Assembly (NCBI GenBank): GCA_005239945.1
Contig: SBAY01000337.1
Span: forward strand, 1 to 6,261
Direction: 5' to 3'
From: Nitrospira sp.
GTDB taxonomy: Bacteria > UBA9089 > CG2-30-40-21 > SBAY01
DNA: 6,261 nucleotides
The number at the start of each line of letters is the position of its first letter. The first letter of the stretch is position 1. Made by a program: the position numbers and the translations under genes. The notes beneath the pieces were generated by a model. That model saw nothing but the letters and a program-made list of their open reading frames with translations, did not search any database and was not told the DNA's origin. Shown piece by piece: positions 1 through 6,111 of this stretch.

Positions 1-1
1 G

Positions 2-51
2 TTTAAGGGGAGAGAAACACTTTTTTCAAAAAGGGTTTCTCTCCCCTTAAA
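2..51. repeat. Long perfect hairpin (17-bp stem) upstream of pdxA
   Basis: Bases 2-18 and 35-51 are perfectly complementary (17 bp, with a GGGGAGAGAAAC core). The loop can extend the stem with five more pairs (20-24 with 29-33) beyond one mismatch. Neither strand shows a T-run directly after the stem within the window, so it is not a textbook intrinsic terminator. It may end a gene lying to the left of the window or be a dispersed repeat. The 13-mer GGTTTCTCTCCCC at 34-46 recurs exactly at 4679-4691 in the other structured intergenic element, which favours a repeat family. The pairing is directly visible; the function is open. Confidence 0.65.
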
Positions 52-64
52 AAAACACCTCTCT

Positions 65-139
65 TTAAACCACTACTAAAAGTTGGGGAATTTCTGTATC
101 TCCTGCGTAATGATTCAGGTATTCCACACCATATAAAAT
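65..139 (-). other. Short open stretch, possible coding remnant
   Basis: On the - strand, bases 139-65 read as 24 sense codons followed by TAA, with an upstream in-frame TAA at 142-140 and no ATG. The peptide includes YLNHYAGDTEIPQLL and has a balanced, protein-like composition that resembles the C-terminal end of a real protein. There is no start codon or ribosome binding site, so it is not a gene as it stands. It could be a decayed gene end or part of a dispersed repeat with the adjacent hairpin. A second - strand frame is also open across the hairpin, so chance is a serious alternative. Confidence 0.2.
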
Positions 140-144
140 TTATG

Positions 145-173
145 TTGACATTTTAAAGGTTCTGGTGTATTAT
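145..173 (+). promoter_or_regulatory. Sigma70-type promoter for the pdxA operon
   Basis: TTGACA at 145-150 matches the -35 consensus exactly. After a 17-nt spacer, TATTAT at 168-173 matches five of six bases of the -10 consensus. Transcription should begin near 180, leaving a leader of only about 15 nt before the GTG at 195, with GAGG at 182-185 as ribosome binding site. The promoter overlaps the upstream GTG at 165, which therefore cannot be translated from this transcript. It would drive pdxA, rsmA and probably the sugar-nucleotide gene. Confidence 0.75.
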
Positions 174-181
174 ATAAAATT

Positions 182-185
182 GAGG
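182..185 (+). promoter_or_regulatory. Ribosome binding site that sets the pdxA start
   Basis: GAGG lies 9 nt before GTG 195. The alternative GTG at 165 has only a weak AAAGG five nt upstream and falls between the -35 and -10 boxes of the promoter. The short N-terminus produced by GTG 195 also fits the family. Confidence 0.6.
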
Positions 186-194
186 AATCAAAAA

Positions 195-1205
195 GTGAAA
201 AAACCGATTATTGGTATTACTATGGGGGATGCCGCAGGGATTGGGCCAGAGGTAATTATTAAGGCATTGGCTACCCCTTCTATCTATGAGGAGTGCTTAC
301 CGGTTGTAATTGGTGATGCCAAGGTATTGGAAAGGTGTCAGGTGCCAGGTGTCAGGTGTCAGATTAATTCCATCAAAGAGATTGAAGAATCTCGGGGCGA
401 ATTTGGCACGATTGACTGCCTGGATTTAGCCAATACCAGCTTTAAAACCTGTATTGATTTAACTCAACTAAAGATTGGACAGGTAAATGATCTTGCGGGT
501 AAAGCGGCTATTGAATATATAAAAAAGGCGGTTGGTTTAGCCCTGAACAATAAAATCCAGGCGATTACTACTGCCCCAATAAATAAGGAGGCAATTAATA
601 AAGCCGGATTTCATTTTGCCGGACATACGGACTTTTTGGCTTACTTAACCCATGTCCGTCAATATGCCATGATGTTTGTCAGTCATCCCTTAAAGGTTGT
701 CCTGGTAAGTATTCATATTCCTTTATACAAGGCAATTCGGGGACTTTCTAAGAAAAAGGTTTTGACAACGATTAAATTGACCCACCAGGCATTAAAGGAT
801 TATTTTGGAATAAAAAACCCAAAGATTGGGGTAGCAGGATTAAATCCTCATGCCGGCGAGACAGGACTGTTTGGTAAAGAGGAAGAAAAAGAGATTACCC
901 CGGCAATTGAAGTAGCCCAACGTAAAGGGATTGATGCCAGAGGACCTTATCCACCGGATACTATCTTTTGCCGCGGCGTTAAAGGTGAATTTGATGTCGT
1001 GGTGGCCATGTATCATGACCAGGGACTTATTCCATTAAAATTATTGGCCTTTGATGAGGCGGTAAATGTAACCATTGGATTACCAATAATCCGCACCTCG
1101 CCTGACCATGGTACGGCTTTTGATATTGTAGGCAAGAATCAGGCAAATCCTCAAAGTATGTTAGAGGCGATTAAATTAGCGGCTAAGATGGCAAAAAATA
1201 AATAA
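195..1205 (+). CDS. pdxA: 4-hydroxythreonine-4-phosphate dehydrogenase PdxA
   Basis: PdxA is a cytoplasmic enzyme of the DXP-dependent vitamin B6 route. It oxidises 4-phosphohydroxy-L-threonine with NAD; the product loses CO2 to give 3-amino-2-oxopropyl phosphate, which PdxJ uses. The protein has 336 residues from GTG 195, close to the family length. Visible motifs are GITMGDAAGIGPE (7-19), TAPINKEA (126-133), GHTDFLA (143-149, substrate-binding His144), the three expected metal-ligand histidines at 174 (HIPL), 219 (NPHAG) and 274 (YHDQG), and SPDHGTAFD near 302-310. The first motif has Ala where most members have Pro (GDPAG). Residues 47-56 are encoded by a 7-nt tandem repeat. An in-frame GTG at 165 would add ten residues but sits inside the promoter. 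The TAA overlaps the rsmA ATG by one base. The related PdxA2 sugar-acid dehydrogenases are an alternative, but the rsmA neighbour favours true PdxA. Confidence 0.93.
   Translation: MKKPIIGITMGDAAGIGPEVIIKALATPSIYEECLPVVIGDAKVLERCQVPGVRCQINSIKEIEESRGEFGTIDCLDLANTSFKTCIDLTQLKIGQVNDLAGKAAIEYIKKAVGLALNNKIQAITTAPINKEAINKAGFHFAGHTDFLAYLTHVRQYAMMFVSHPLKVVLVSIHIPLYKAIRGLSKKKVLTTIKLTHQALKDYFGIKNPKIGVAGLNPHAGETGLFGKEEEKEITPAIEVAQRKGIDARGPYPPDTIFCRGVKGEFDVVVAMYHDQGLIPLKLLAFDEAVNVTIGLPIIRTSPDHGTAFDIVGKNQANPQSMLEAIKLAAKMAKNK
334..361 (+). repeat. Four-copy 7-nt tandem repeat inside pdxA
   Basis: Four consecutive heptamers GGTGTCA, GGTGCCA, GGTGTCA and GGTGTCA (one base different in the second) lie within the coding sequence. 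Because 7 is not a multiple of 3, each copy is read in a different phase, giving RCQVPGVRCQ at residues 47-56. This falls after the VIGDAKVLE segment, in a variable stretch between the first strands of the fold, and the overall protein length stays normal. Confidence 0.85.
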
Positions 1206-2077
1206 TGACTTTATTCACAGATACAAAAAGAACTCTTCAACAAAATAATATCCGAGCAAAGAAGGGATTAGGACAACATTTCCTGATTGATGAACAGGTC
1301 ATTAAACACATAATACATGCGGCAGAGTTATCCAGGGATGATGTTGTCTTAGAGATTGGCGCGGGGATTGGTGTTTTAACTACTCAGTTAGTTCCTTTGG
1401 TTGCAAAGGTTATTGCCATCGAGATTGACTCGAGTTTAATAAATATTCTTCATCAGAAATTAGTCAGTTATAATAATGTTTTGCTGTTCAAAGATGATAT
1501 CTTGAAGGTGAACATGGGGGAATTATTTGCAGGTTTACAACCTGGTACAGGTTTACAACCTGGTAAAGGAGAAGGCAAGATAAAGGTAATTGCCAATCTA
1601 CCTTATTACATTGTTACACCCATAATTTCTCATCTTCTGCAGGCAAAGGAGAACTTCTCGACAATAGTTTTAATGGTGCAGAAGGAGGTTGGAGAGAGGC
1701 TTTGTGCTTCACCCGGCACAAAGCAATATGGGGCATTATCGGTCTTTGTTCAATATCATAGTCGGATAGAGATGATTTGTGAGGTAAGCCGGGAATGTTT
1801 TTTCCCAGAGCCAAAGGTAGATTCGGTGATTTTAAGGTTGGATATTCTGGATACCCCAGCCATAGTAGTTAAAAATGAGCAATTTTTCTTTAAAGTAGTT
1901 AAAGCATCATTTTCAAAACGGAGAAAGATGTTGCTTAATGCCCTTTCAGATATTGGCATTGGTAAAGATAGATTAGTTGAGATTCTTGGCGAAGCTAAAA
2001 TTGACCTCAAAAGAAGAGGGGAAACATTGTCATTGGAGGAATTTGGAAGGGTGAGTGATTTATTAGGCCCTGGTTAA
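1205..2077 (+). CDS. rsmA: 16S rRNA dimethyladenosine transferase RsmA/KsgA
   Basis: This enzyme transfers four methyl groups from S-adenosylmethionine to two adjacent adenines (A1518 and A1519 in E. coli numbering) in the 3'-terminal hairpin of 16S rRNA during small-subunit maturation. The 290-residue protein has the family signature in order: GLGQHFL (21-27), SAM-binding LEIGAGIGVLT (49-59), acidic IEID (72-75), DD at 97-98, catalytic NLPYYI (131-136), VQKEV (158-162), FFPEPKVDS (199-207) and SFSKRRKMLLNAL (235-247). The C-terminal RGETLSLEEF is also typical. Residues 110-121 come from a 2 x 18-nt tandem repeat and lengthen the loop before NLPY by about 11 residues relative to E. coli KsgA (compared from memory). 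The ATG overlaps the pdxA stop (TAATG) and no strong ribosome binding site precedes it, so translation is probably coupled to pdxA. The frame is intact. Confidence 0.95.
   Translation: MTLFTDTKRTLQQNNIRAKKGLGQHFLIDEQVIKHIIHAAELSRDDVVLEIGAGIGVLTTQLVPLVAKVIAIEIDSSLINILHQKLVSYNNVLLFKDDILKVNMGELFAGLQPGTGLQPGKGEGKIKVIANLPYYIVTPIISHLLQAKENFSTIVLMVQKEVGERLCASPGTKQYGALSVFVQYHSRIEMICEVSRECFFPEPKVDSVILRLDILDTPAIVVKNEQFFFKVVKASFSKRRKMLLNALSDIGIGKDRLVEILGEAKIDLKRRGETLSLEEFGRVSDLLGPG
1530..1565 (+). repeat. Two-copy 18-nt in-frame tandem repeat inside rsmA
   Basis: Two 18-nt units (1530-1547 and 1548-1565) are identical and begin CAGGTTTACAACCTGGTA. Each contains a 6-bp inverted repeat (CAGGTT / AACCTG around TAC). 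At 18 nt the unit preserves frame and encodes GLQPGT then GLQPGK (residues 110-121), a flexible Gly/Pro loop just before the catalytic NLPY motif. The palindromic unit resembles a small intergenic repeat that has entered a gene. Confidence 0.85.
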
Positions 2078-2090
2078 ATATCAAAACAAA

Positions 2091-2096
2091 AGGAGG
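2091..2096 (+). promoter_or_regulatory. Strong ribosome binding site of the NTP transferase/mutase gene
   Basis: AGGAGG sits 9 nt before ATG 2106 in the 28-nt gap after rsmA. It is the strongest ribosome binding site on the + strand here, whereas rsmA appears to depend on coupling. The third gene can therefore be translated independently. No clear promoter was seen in the gap. Confidence 0.75.
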
Positions 2097-2105
2097 ATAA
2101 AACTA

Positions 2106-4589
2106 ATGAAAGGTGTAATTATGGCTGGAGGGTTTGGGACACGATTGCGCCCCCTCACCTGTAATATCCCAAAACCAATGGTTCCATTAGCTAATAAGCC
2201 TATTATGGAACATATCATTAGCCTTTTAAAAAGGCATCAGATAAAGGAATTGATTGTTATTCTTTATTATCAGCCAGAGATAATTATGGATTATTTTGGA
2301 AATGGAGAGAAATTTGGGGTAAATATTACCTATGTTACTGCCACTCAGGATTTTGGGACAGCCGGCAGTGTCAAGAATGCCGCTAAATACTTGAGTGATG
2401 AGTCTTTTTTGATTATTAGTGGTGATGTTTTAACTGATTTTGATTTAAGCGACATCATTAAATTCCATAAAGAAAAAAAGGCACAAGTTACGATTACTAC
2501 CACTGTGGTAGCCAATCCTCTACAATACGGGATAGTCATTATCGATTCGAAAACAAGTCAGATAACTCGTTTTCTTGAGAAACCATCATGGGGAGAGGTC
2601 TTTTCAGATACGGTTAATACCGGGATATATCTTCTTGAACCTGAAGTCCTTGAACATATTCCTGTTGAAGAGATGTATGATTTCAGTAAGGATCTATTTC
2701 CAAAATTACTTGCTGCTAACAGCCCTCTTTATGGATATATTGCCAAAGGATACTGGAAGGATATTGGTAATTTGACCGAGTATCATCTGGCCCATTATGA
2801 TGTTTTAAACCAACAGATAAAACTTATGATTCCCGGGGCTAAAAAAGATAGGGTCTGGATAGATAGCGGAACAATGCTTGGTGAAGAGATAAGTCTTGAA
2901 GAAGGGATTATCATTGGTAAGAATTGCAGTATAGGAGAGGGGGTAAAAATTACTAATTCCTGTATTGGGAATAATTGTATCATAGAAGAAAATTCAAGGA
3001 TTACCAACTCTATCCTCTGGGATGGTGTTCATATAGGAATTGCCTGTGAGTTACAAGAAAGTGTAGTTGGCAAGGGAAGCCATATTAAAAAAGGCTCATC
3101 CTTAAATGAAGAGACAATAGTTGGAGATGGCTGTGTTATAGGTAGTGATTGTATATTAAGAACGAATGTCAAGATGTGGCCTTATAAAATCGTTGAAGAT
3201 GGGGCAACATTATCGACCAGTCTTATCTGGGGTGAGAAATGGTCACGGAGTTTATTTGGTAGTCGTGGGGTAGTTGGCTTAGCCAACATGGAAATTACAC
3301 CTGAATTTGCCTCCCGTCTTGGTGCGACTTATGGTGCCTCTTTTCCTAAAGGTGCGGATGTAATTATCAGTCGTGACTCACATAAAGCCTCGCGTATGAT
3401 TAACCGGGCAATAATGAGTGGAATTCTATCTGTGGGGGTAAATGTCTGGGATATGGGGGTAGTTCCTGCGCCGGTAGCACGATTTCAGAGTAATGTCTTA
3501 AATGCACATGGCGGATTACACATTGCTCGAGCATCTTACGACCCCAAATTGCTTGAAATTCGCTTCTTTGAATCCTCTGGATTAGATCTCTCTCCAGGTA
3601 AAGAACGGGCAATAGAACAACTCTTCTACCGCGAGGATTTTAGAAGGGTAAAGATAGAGGAAACTGGAAACATCTCCTTCCCATATCGAGTGATAGAGTG
3701 CTATCGAGAAGGATTATTAAGTGCCATCAATTCTAAGTTGATTGCCCAATCTAAATTCAAGATAATCATTGATTATGCCTTTGGTAGCATCTCAACCGTA
3801 TTTCCAACGGTGTTAGAGGGATTAGGTTGCGAGATAGTTGCCTTAAATGCCTATCCTGATGCAGAAAAAGCGGTTAATACCCCGGCTGGTATATCCCAGG
3901 CATTAAAACAATTATCAAATATTGTTCTTACCCTGAATGCAAATGTCGGCTTTTTATTCGACCAGGAGGCAGAACGAATTTTTGTCGTTGATGAACAGGG
4001 AAGAATTATCTCTGATGATTTATATCTGGCCATAATGACCAAATTGGCTTGTGAGACAATCGAAGAAGGATATATTGGTATCCCGGTTACATCAAGTCGC
4101 ATCATTGCTCAAATGAATCAGGACCGGGTAAAATATCTTAAGATTAATCATAAACAGAGGATTTTAGATAAAGGGTTTGCTATGGCTGGCAATGGCTATG
4201 GAGGATTTATTTTCCCTCAATTTCACGCCTCTTTTTTTGATGGGATGTTTTCCAGTTTAAAACTACTTGAGTTTTTATCGGCTAAAGGGGTTAAGTTAGG
4301 TGAAGTAGTAGATTCTATCCCTGCCTTCTATGTCCATCACGAAAGAATTTCCTGCCCATGGGAATTGAAAGGTAGCCTGATGCGCTGGCTGATAGAAGAA
4401 ACAAAGGCTCAAAAGGTAGAATTAATTGAGGGCATCAAGGTCTTTCACCGAAAGGATTGGGTCTTACTACTACCTGACCCTGATGAAGCACTCTTACATA
4501 TCTATGCTGAGGCAAAATCTAAAGAAAAGGCAGAAGAATTGGCTTACGAATATGTGGAGAAGATTAATAAATTTAAAGAAAGAGGATAA
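2106..4589 (+). CDS. Nucleotidyltransferase / beta-helix / phosphohexomutase-like fusion (mannose-1-P guanylyltransferase family)
   Basis: This 827-residue protein should make a nucleotide sugar (GDP-mannose or a similar NDP-hexose) for surface polysaccharide. The N-terminal NTP transferase has AGGFGTRLRPLT (7-18), PKPMVPL (22-28), SGDVLTD with metal-binding Asp107 (105-111), EKP (158-160), NTGIYLLEPEVL (171-182) and WKDIG with Asp219 (217-221). Residues about 250-372 hold hexapeptide repeats of a left-handed beta-helix. From about 381 onward is a phosphohexomutase-like domain, but its catalytic loops differ from the canonical ones: ASYDP (476-480) keeps the phospho-serine Ser477, DQEAER (619-624) replaces DGDGDR, GNGYGG (695-700) replaces GExSGH, and PDPDEA (790-795) replaces the phosphate-binding PSGTEP. 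The transferase half looks active. Mutase activity is doubtful, though such fusions with this degenerate half recur in several phyla as I recall. Sugar and nucleotide specificity cannot be read from the sequence. The gene probably belongs to the pdxA operon by spacing. Confidence 0.88.
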   Translation: MKGVIMAGGFGTRLRPLTCNIPKPMVPLANKPIMEHIISLLKRHQIKELIVILYYQPEIIMDYFGNGEKFGVNITYVTATQDFGTAGSVKNAAKYLSDESFLIISGDVLTDFDLSDIIKFHKEKKAQVTITTTVVANPLQYGIVIIDSKTSQITRFLEKPSWGEVFSDTVNTGIYLLEPEVLEHIPVEEMYDFSKDLFPKLLAANSPLYGYIAKGYWKDIGNLTEYHLAHYDVLNQQIKLMIPGAKKDRVWIDSGTMLGEEISLEEGIIIGKNCSIGEGVKITNSCIGNNCIIEENSRITNSILWDGVHIGIACELQESVVGKGSHIKKGSSLNEETIVGDGCVIGSDCILRTNVKMWPYKIVEDGATLSTSLIWGEKWSRSLFGSRGVVGLANMEITPEFASRLGATYGASFPKGADVIISRDSHKASRMINRAIMSGILSVGVNVWDMGVVPAPVARFQSNVLNAHGGLHIARASYDPKLLEIRFFESSGLDLSPGKERAIEQLFYREDFRRVKIEETGNISFPYRVIECYREGLLSAINSKLIAQSKFKIIIDYAFGSISTVFPTVLEGLGCEIVALNAYPDAEKAVNTPAGISQALKQLSNIVLTLNANVGFLFDQEAERIFVVDEQGRIISDDLYLAIMTKLACETIEEGYIGIPVTSSRIIAQMNQDRVKYLKINHKQRILDKGFAMAGNGYGGFIFPQFHASFFDGMFSSLKLLEFLSAKGVKLGEVVDSIPAFYVHHERISCPWELKGSLMRWLIEETKAQKVELIEGIKVFHRKDWVLLLPDPDEALLHIYAEAKSKEKAEELAYEYVEKINKFKERG

Positions 4590-4663
4590 GGTAGAATTAT
4601 CAATTATAGCACCTATTAGCCAAAAGTTTTCATCCGAAGTTTTCCGCACAAAGGAATTGGAAG

Positions 4664-4680
4664 CCTCAACGAGTTTGAGG
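4664..4680 (+). terminator. Small hairpin, weak terminator candidate
   Basis: CCTCAA (4664-4669) pairs perfectly with TTGAGG (4675-4680) across a 5-nt loop and is followed by TTTCTCTC rather than a full T-run. It lies 75 nt after the stop of the nucleotidyltransferase gene and could help end that transcript. The pyrimidine tract is poor, so this is tentative. Confidence 0.3.
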
Positions 4681-4688
4681 TTTCTCTC

Positions 4689-4704
4689 CCCGAACAAGTT
4701 CGGG
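4689..4704. repeat. Small GC-richer hairpin in the intergenic element
   Basis: CCCGAA (4689-4694) pairs perfectly with TTCGGG (4699-4704) across a CAAG loop. It is the second arm of the branched structure in the inverted-repeat element. No T-tract follows on either strand, so it is not an intrinsic terminator by itself. Confidence 0.6.
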
Positions 4705-4766
4705 CATCCAATGAGAACTTTTGACTAATAACTGCTATATCAATTATCAATTGATGATTACATTCA

Positions 4767-6023
4767 TTAATGTCCCCATAGAGAGAGTGCCCGGAAGGTT
4801 TCACCAAGTAGATTTGTTTTATAGAATTTAGTTTTTTGTTTTGCTTGTAATTCAGCAGATTCTGCCTTTTCTTTTGCCGTGATAGCCGTAACCAGGCATT
4901 TGGTATATCCACCTGAGGCTTGTGATATCTGGGCTATTTCTAATGAATCCTCTGCCTCTTTAAACAGATCCGGTGAGTATTTGTCTGCTTGAGCTGTTTT
5001 GGCACGGGCAATTGCCTTTTTAGCCTCTGCAATGGAATAATTCGCCTCATTTTTTTGAGATTCTATGATATTAGCTATCCGTTCTTCTATCCGCAGGGCC
5101 CGTTCTAAATACAATTCTCTTTCTTCTTTGATTTTTTTGCGATCTTCTTCTAATTTTCTTTTTTCTGCAGATAGTAAAGCTCCCTCATCTTCAGCCTTTT
5201 TCTTTGCCTCTTCAAGTAATTTTTTCTCCTGGGTCAATCGTTGTTTTTCTGCATCTAAAATCAATGATTTTTCTTGCAAATCAAGTGTTTTTTGTTCCAG
5301 GGTTAATATCTTTTCTTCTAAATTCGAGATTTTATCCTCTGAATTCTTTAGTTTGGCAAGTAACTGATTTTTCTCTACCTCTATTTTCTTTCGTCCCTCT
5401 TCACTTACCACTTTTTCGTTTTCCAGAACCTTAAGGTTTTCTTCGATAATAATTCTTTCTTCCTCTAATTTTTTCTTCGCCTCAAGTACCTGTCTCTTCT
5501 CTTCCTCTAAATTCTCTATCCCTTTTTCAATCTCTGCCTTCTCAATTTCGCTGATCACTTTTTCTTCCTTTACCTCTTTAACTTCCAGGTTTAAAACCTG
5601 TTCAACTTTAGCCGGCTGCTCAATTTTAGCAAAGGGTTTTTCCCTTACAGGTTTTGGGGATTTTGAAATTATTGGTATTGGTTTTTGGACAGGTGGTTGA
5701 ACAGGTGGTTTTTCAATTACTACAGTCTGCTTTTTAACCACTTTTGGCATAACCTTTTCTACCTTTATTTGCTTTTCCTGAGGTTCTACCCTTATTTGTT
5801 CTTCCTGAGATATTTCGAATTCCTCTTCCAATTCTTCTTTAACCACTGGTGTTTTAACCTGTTTTTTTTCTTCGACTGAAGTTTTAACAGGAACAGCGGT
5901 TAATTGTTGTGTTTCTTCACTACTCCAGTCTACCCCGGCTAAAATTAACAGGGTGATAAAGGTACAACCCATCATACTCAACAGGGTAATAGCTGTAACT
6001 AACATTCCTTTTATTGGTTGCAT
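4767..6023 (-). CDS. Membrane-anchored coiled-coil protein with DUF4398-like C-terminus
   Basis: I do not recognise a named gene for this 418-residue protein. A single hydrophobic segment at about 7-30 follows a short Lys-containing N-terminus, suggesting an N-in anchor with the rest outside the cytoplasm. Residues about 45-145 are a Glu/Lys/Val/Pro-rich linker that includes PPVQPPVQKPIPI (106-118), a pattern seen in TonB- and TolA-like spacers. Residues about 150-325 are strongly heptad-like and charged, hence a long coiled coil. Residues about 327-395 have Ala-rich helices (AKKAIARAKTAQADKYSPDLFKEA region, then GGYTKCLVTAITAKEKAESAELQA) that match the general pattern of DUF4398 envelope proteins. 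Cys20 has a poor lipobox (MMGC) inside the hydrophobic run, so an anchor is likelier than a lipoprotein. It has its own strong ribosome binding site and converges on the upstream operon. A structural or periplasm-spanning role is inferred. Confidence 0.85.
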   Translation of the reverse strand: MQPIKGMLVTAITLLSMMGCTFITLLILAGVDWSSEETQQLTAVPVKTSVEEKKQVKTPVVKEELEEEFEISQEEQIRVEPQEKQIKVEKVMPKVVKKQTVVIEKPPVQPPVQKPIPIISKSPKPVREKPFAKIEQPAKVEQVLNLEVKEVKEEKVISEIEKAEIEKGIENLEEEKRQVLEAKKKLEEERIIIEENLKVLENEKVVSEEGRKKIEVEKNQLLAKLKNSEDKISNLEEKILTLEQKTLDLQEKSLILDAEKQRLTQEKKLLEEAKKKAEDEGALLSAEKRKLEEDRKKIKEERELYLERALRIEERIANIIESQKNEANYSIAEAKKAIARAKTAQADKYSPDLFKEAEDSLEIAQISQASGGYTKCLVTAITAKEKAESAELQAKQKTKFYKTNLLGETFRALSLWGH

Positions 6024-6031
6024 AATCTTAA

Positions 6032-6037
6032 CCTCCT
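6032..6037 (-). promoter_or_regulatory. Strong ribosome binding site of the coiled-coil gene
   Basis: CCTCCT on the + strand reads AGGAGG on the - strand, 8 nt before the ATG at 6023-6021. It supports this start over the next in-frame Met at residue 7, which would remove the positively charged N-terminal flank of the membrane segment. Confidence 0.75.
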
Positions 6038-6065
6038 CGTTTATCCACAGATTACACAGATGATA

Positions 6066-6109
6066 ATCAGACTTCAGACATTAGACTAATTAACTTCTTG
6101 AAGTCTGAT
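6066..6109. repeat. Imperfect hairpin of AGAC/GTCT-rich repeats upstream of the coiled-coil gene
   Basis: ATCAGACTTCA (6066-6076) pairs perfectly with TGAAGTCTGAT (6099-6109), an 11-bp stem around a 22-nt loop. The flanks continue with related short units (AGACATTAGAC on one side, GATGTCTATGGTCT on the other), so the region looks like short repeated words in both orientations. The adjacent CCACAGATTACACAGATGA (6045-6063) is likewise internally repetitive (CACAGAT twice, the first preceded by C). It would lie in the leader or promoter region of the coiled-coil gene; no confident promoter was seen here. Confidence 0.6.
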
Positions 6110-6111
6110 GT

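Larger units (their letters stand above)
4595..4752. mobile_element. MITE-like inverted-repeat element between convergent genes
   Basis: Arms 4605-4633 and 4711-4739 are complementary at 25 of 29 positions. The core contains a second stem (4656-4665 with 4703-4712, 9 of 10) enclosing two perfect 6-bp hairpins. The exact 11-mer AATTATCAATT lies immediately outside both arms (4595-4605 and 4742-4752), like a target-site duplication, although the right arm ends two bases before its copy. No transposase is present, so any movement would need one supplied in trans. Alternatives are a structured bidirectional termination region, or chance AT-rich flanks. The inverted repeat is certain; mobility is inferred. 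Confidence 0.5.

Noticed and set aside
165..194. GTG 165 as the pdxA start, adding ten residues
   Set aside because: It lies between the -35 and -10 boxes of the best promoter, has a weak ribosome binding site, and gives an N-terminus longer than the family needs.
334..361. CRISPR array
   Set aside because: The repeats are 7 nt, directly adjacent and without spacers, and no cas gene is present.
4426..4728. 100-codon + strand frame across the end of the nucleotidyltransferase gene
   Set aside because: It overlaps the real gene in another frame, runs into the inverted-repeat element, and has no ribosome binding site or recognisable family.
4616..4912. 98-codon - strand frame over the intergenic element and the end of the coiled-coil gene
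   Set aside because: It is in a different frame from the well-supported coiled-coil gene and its second half is encoded by the hairpin-forming repeat.
5065..5879. Several + strand frames rich in Phe, Ser and Leu opposite the coiled-coil gene
   Set aside because: These are the complementary shadow of Glu/Lys-rich codons; they have no proper starts and implausible composition.
5964..5975. Lipoprotein lipobox ending at Cys20 of the coiled-coil protein
   Set aside because: MMGC is a poor lipobox, and the hydrophobic run continues for about ten residues after the Cys, which suits a membrane anchor better.
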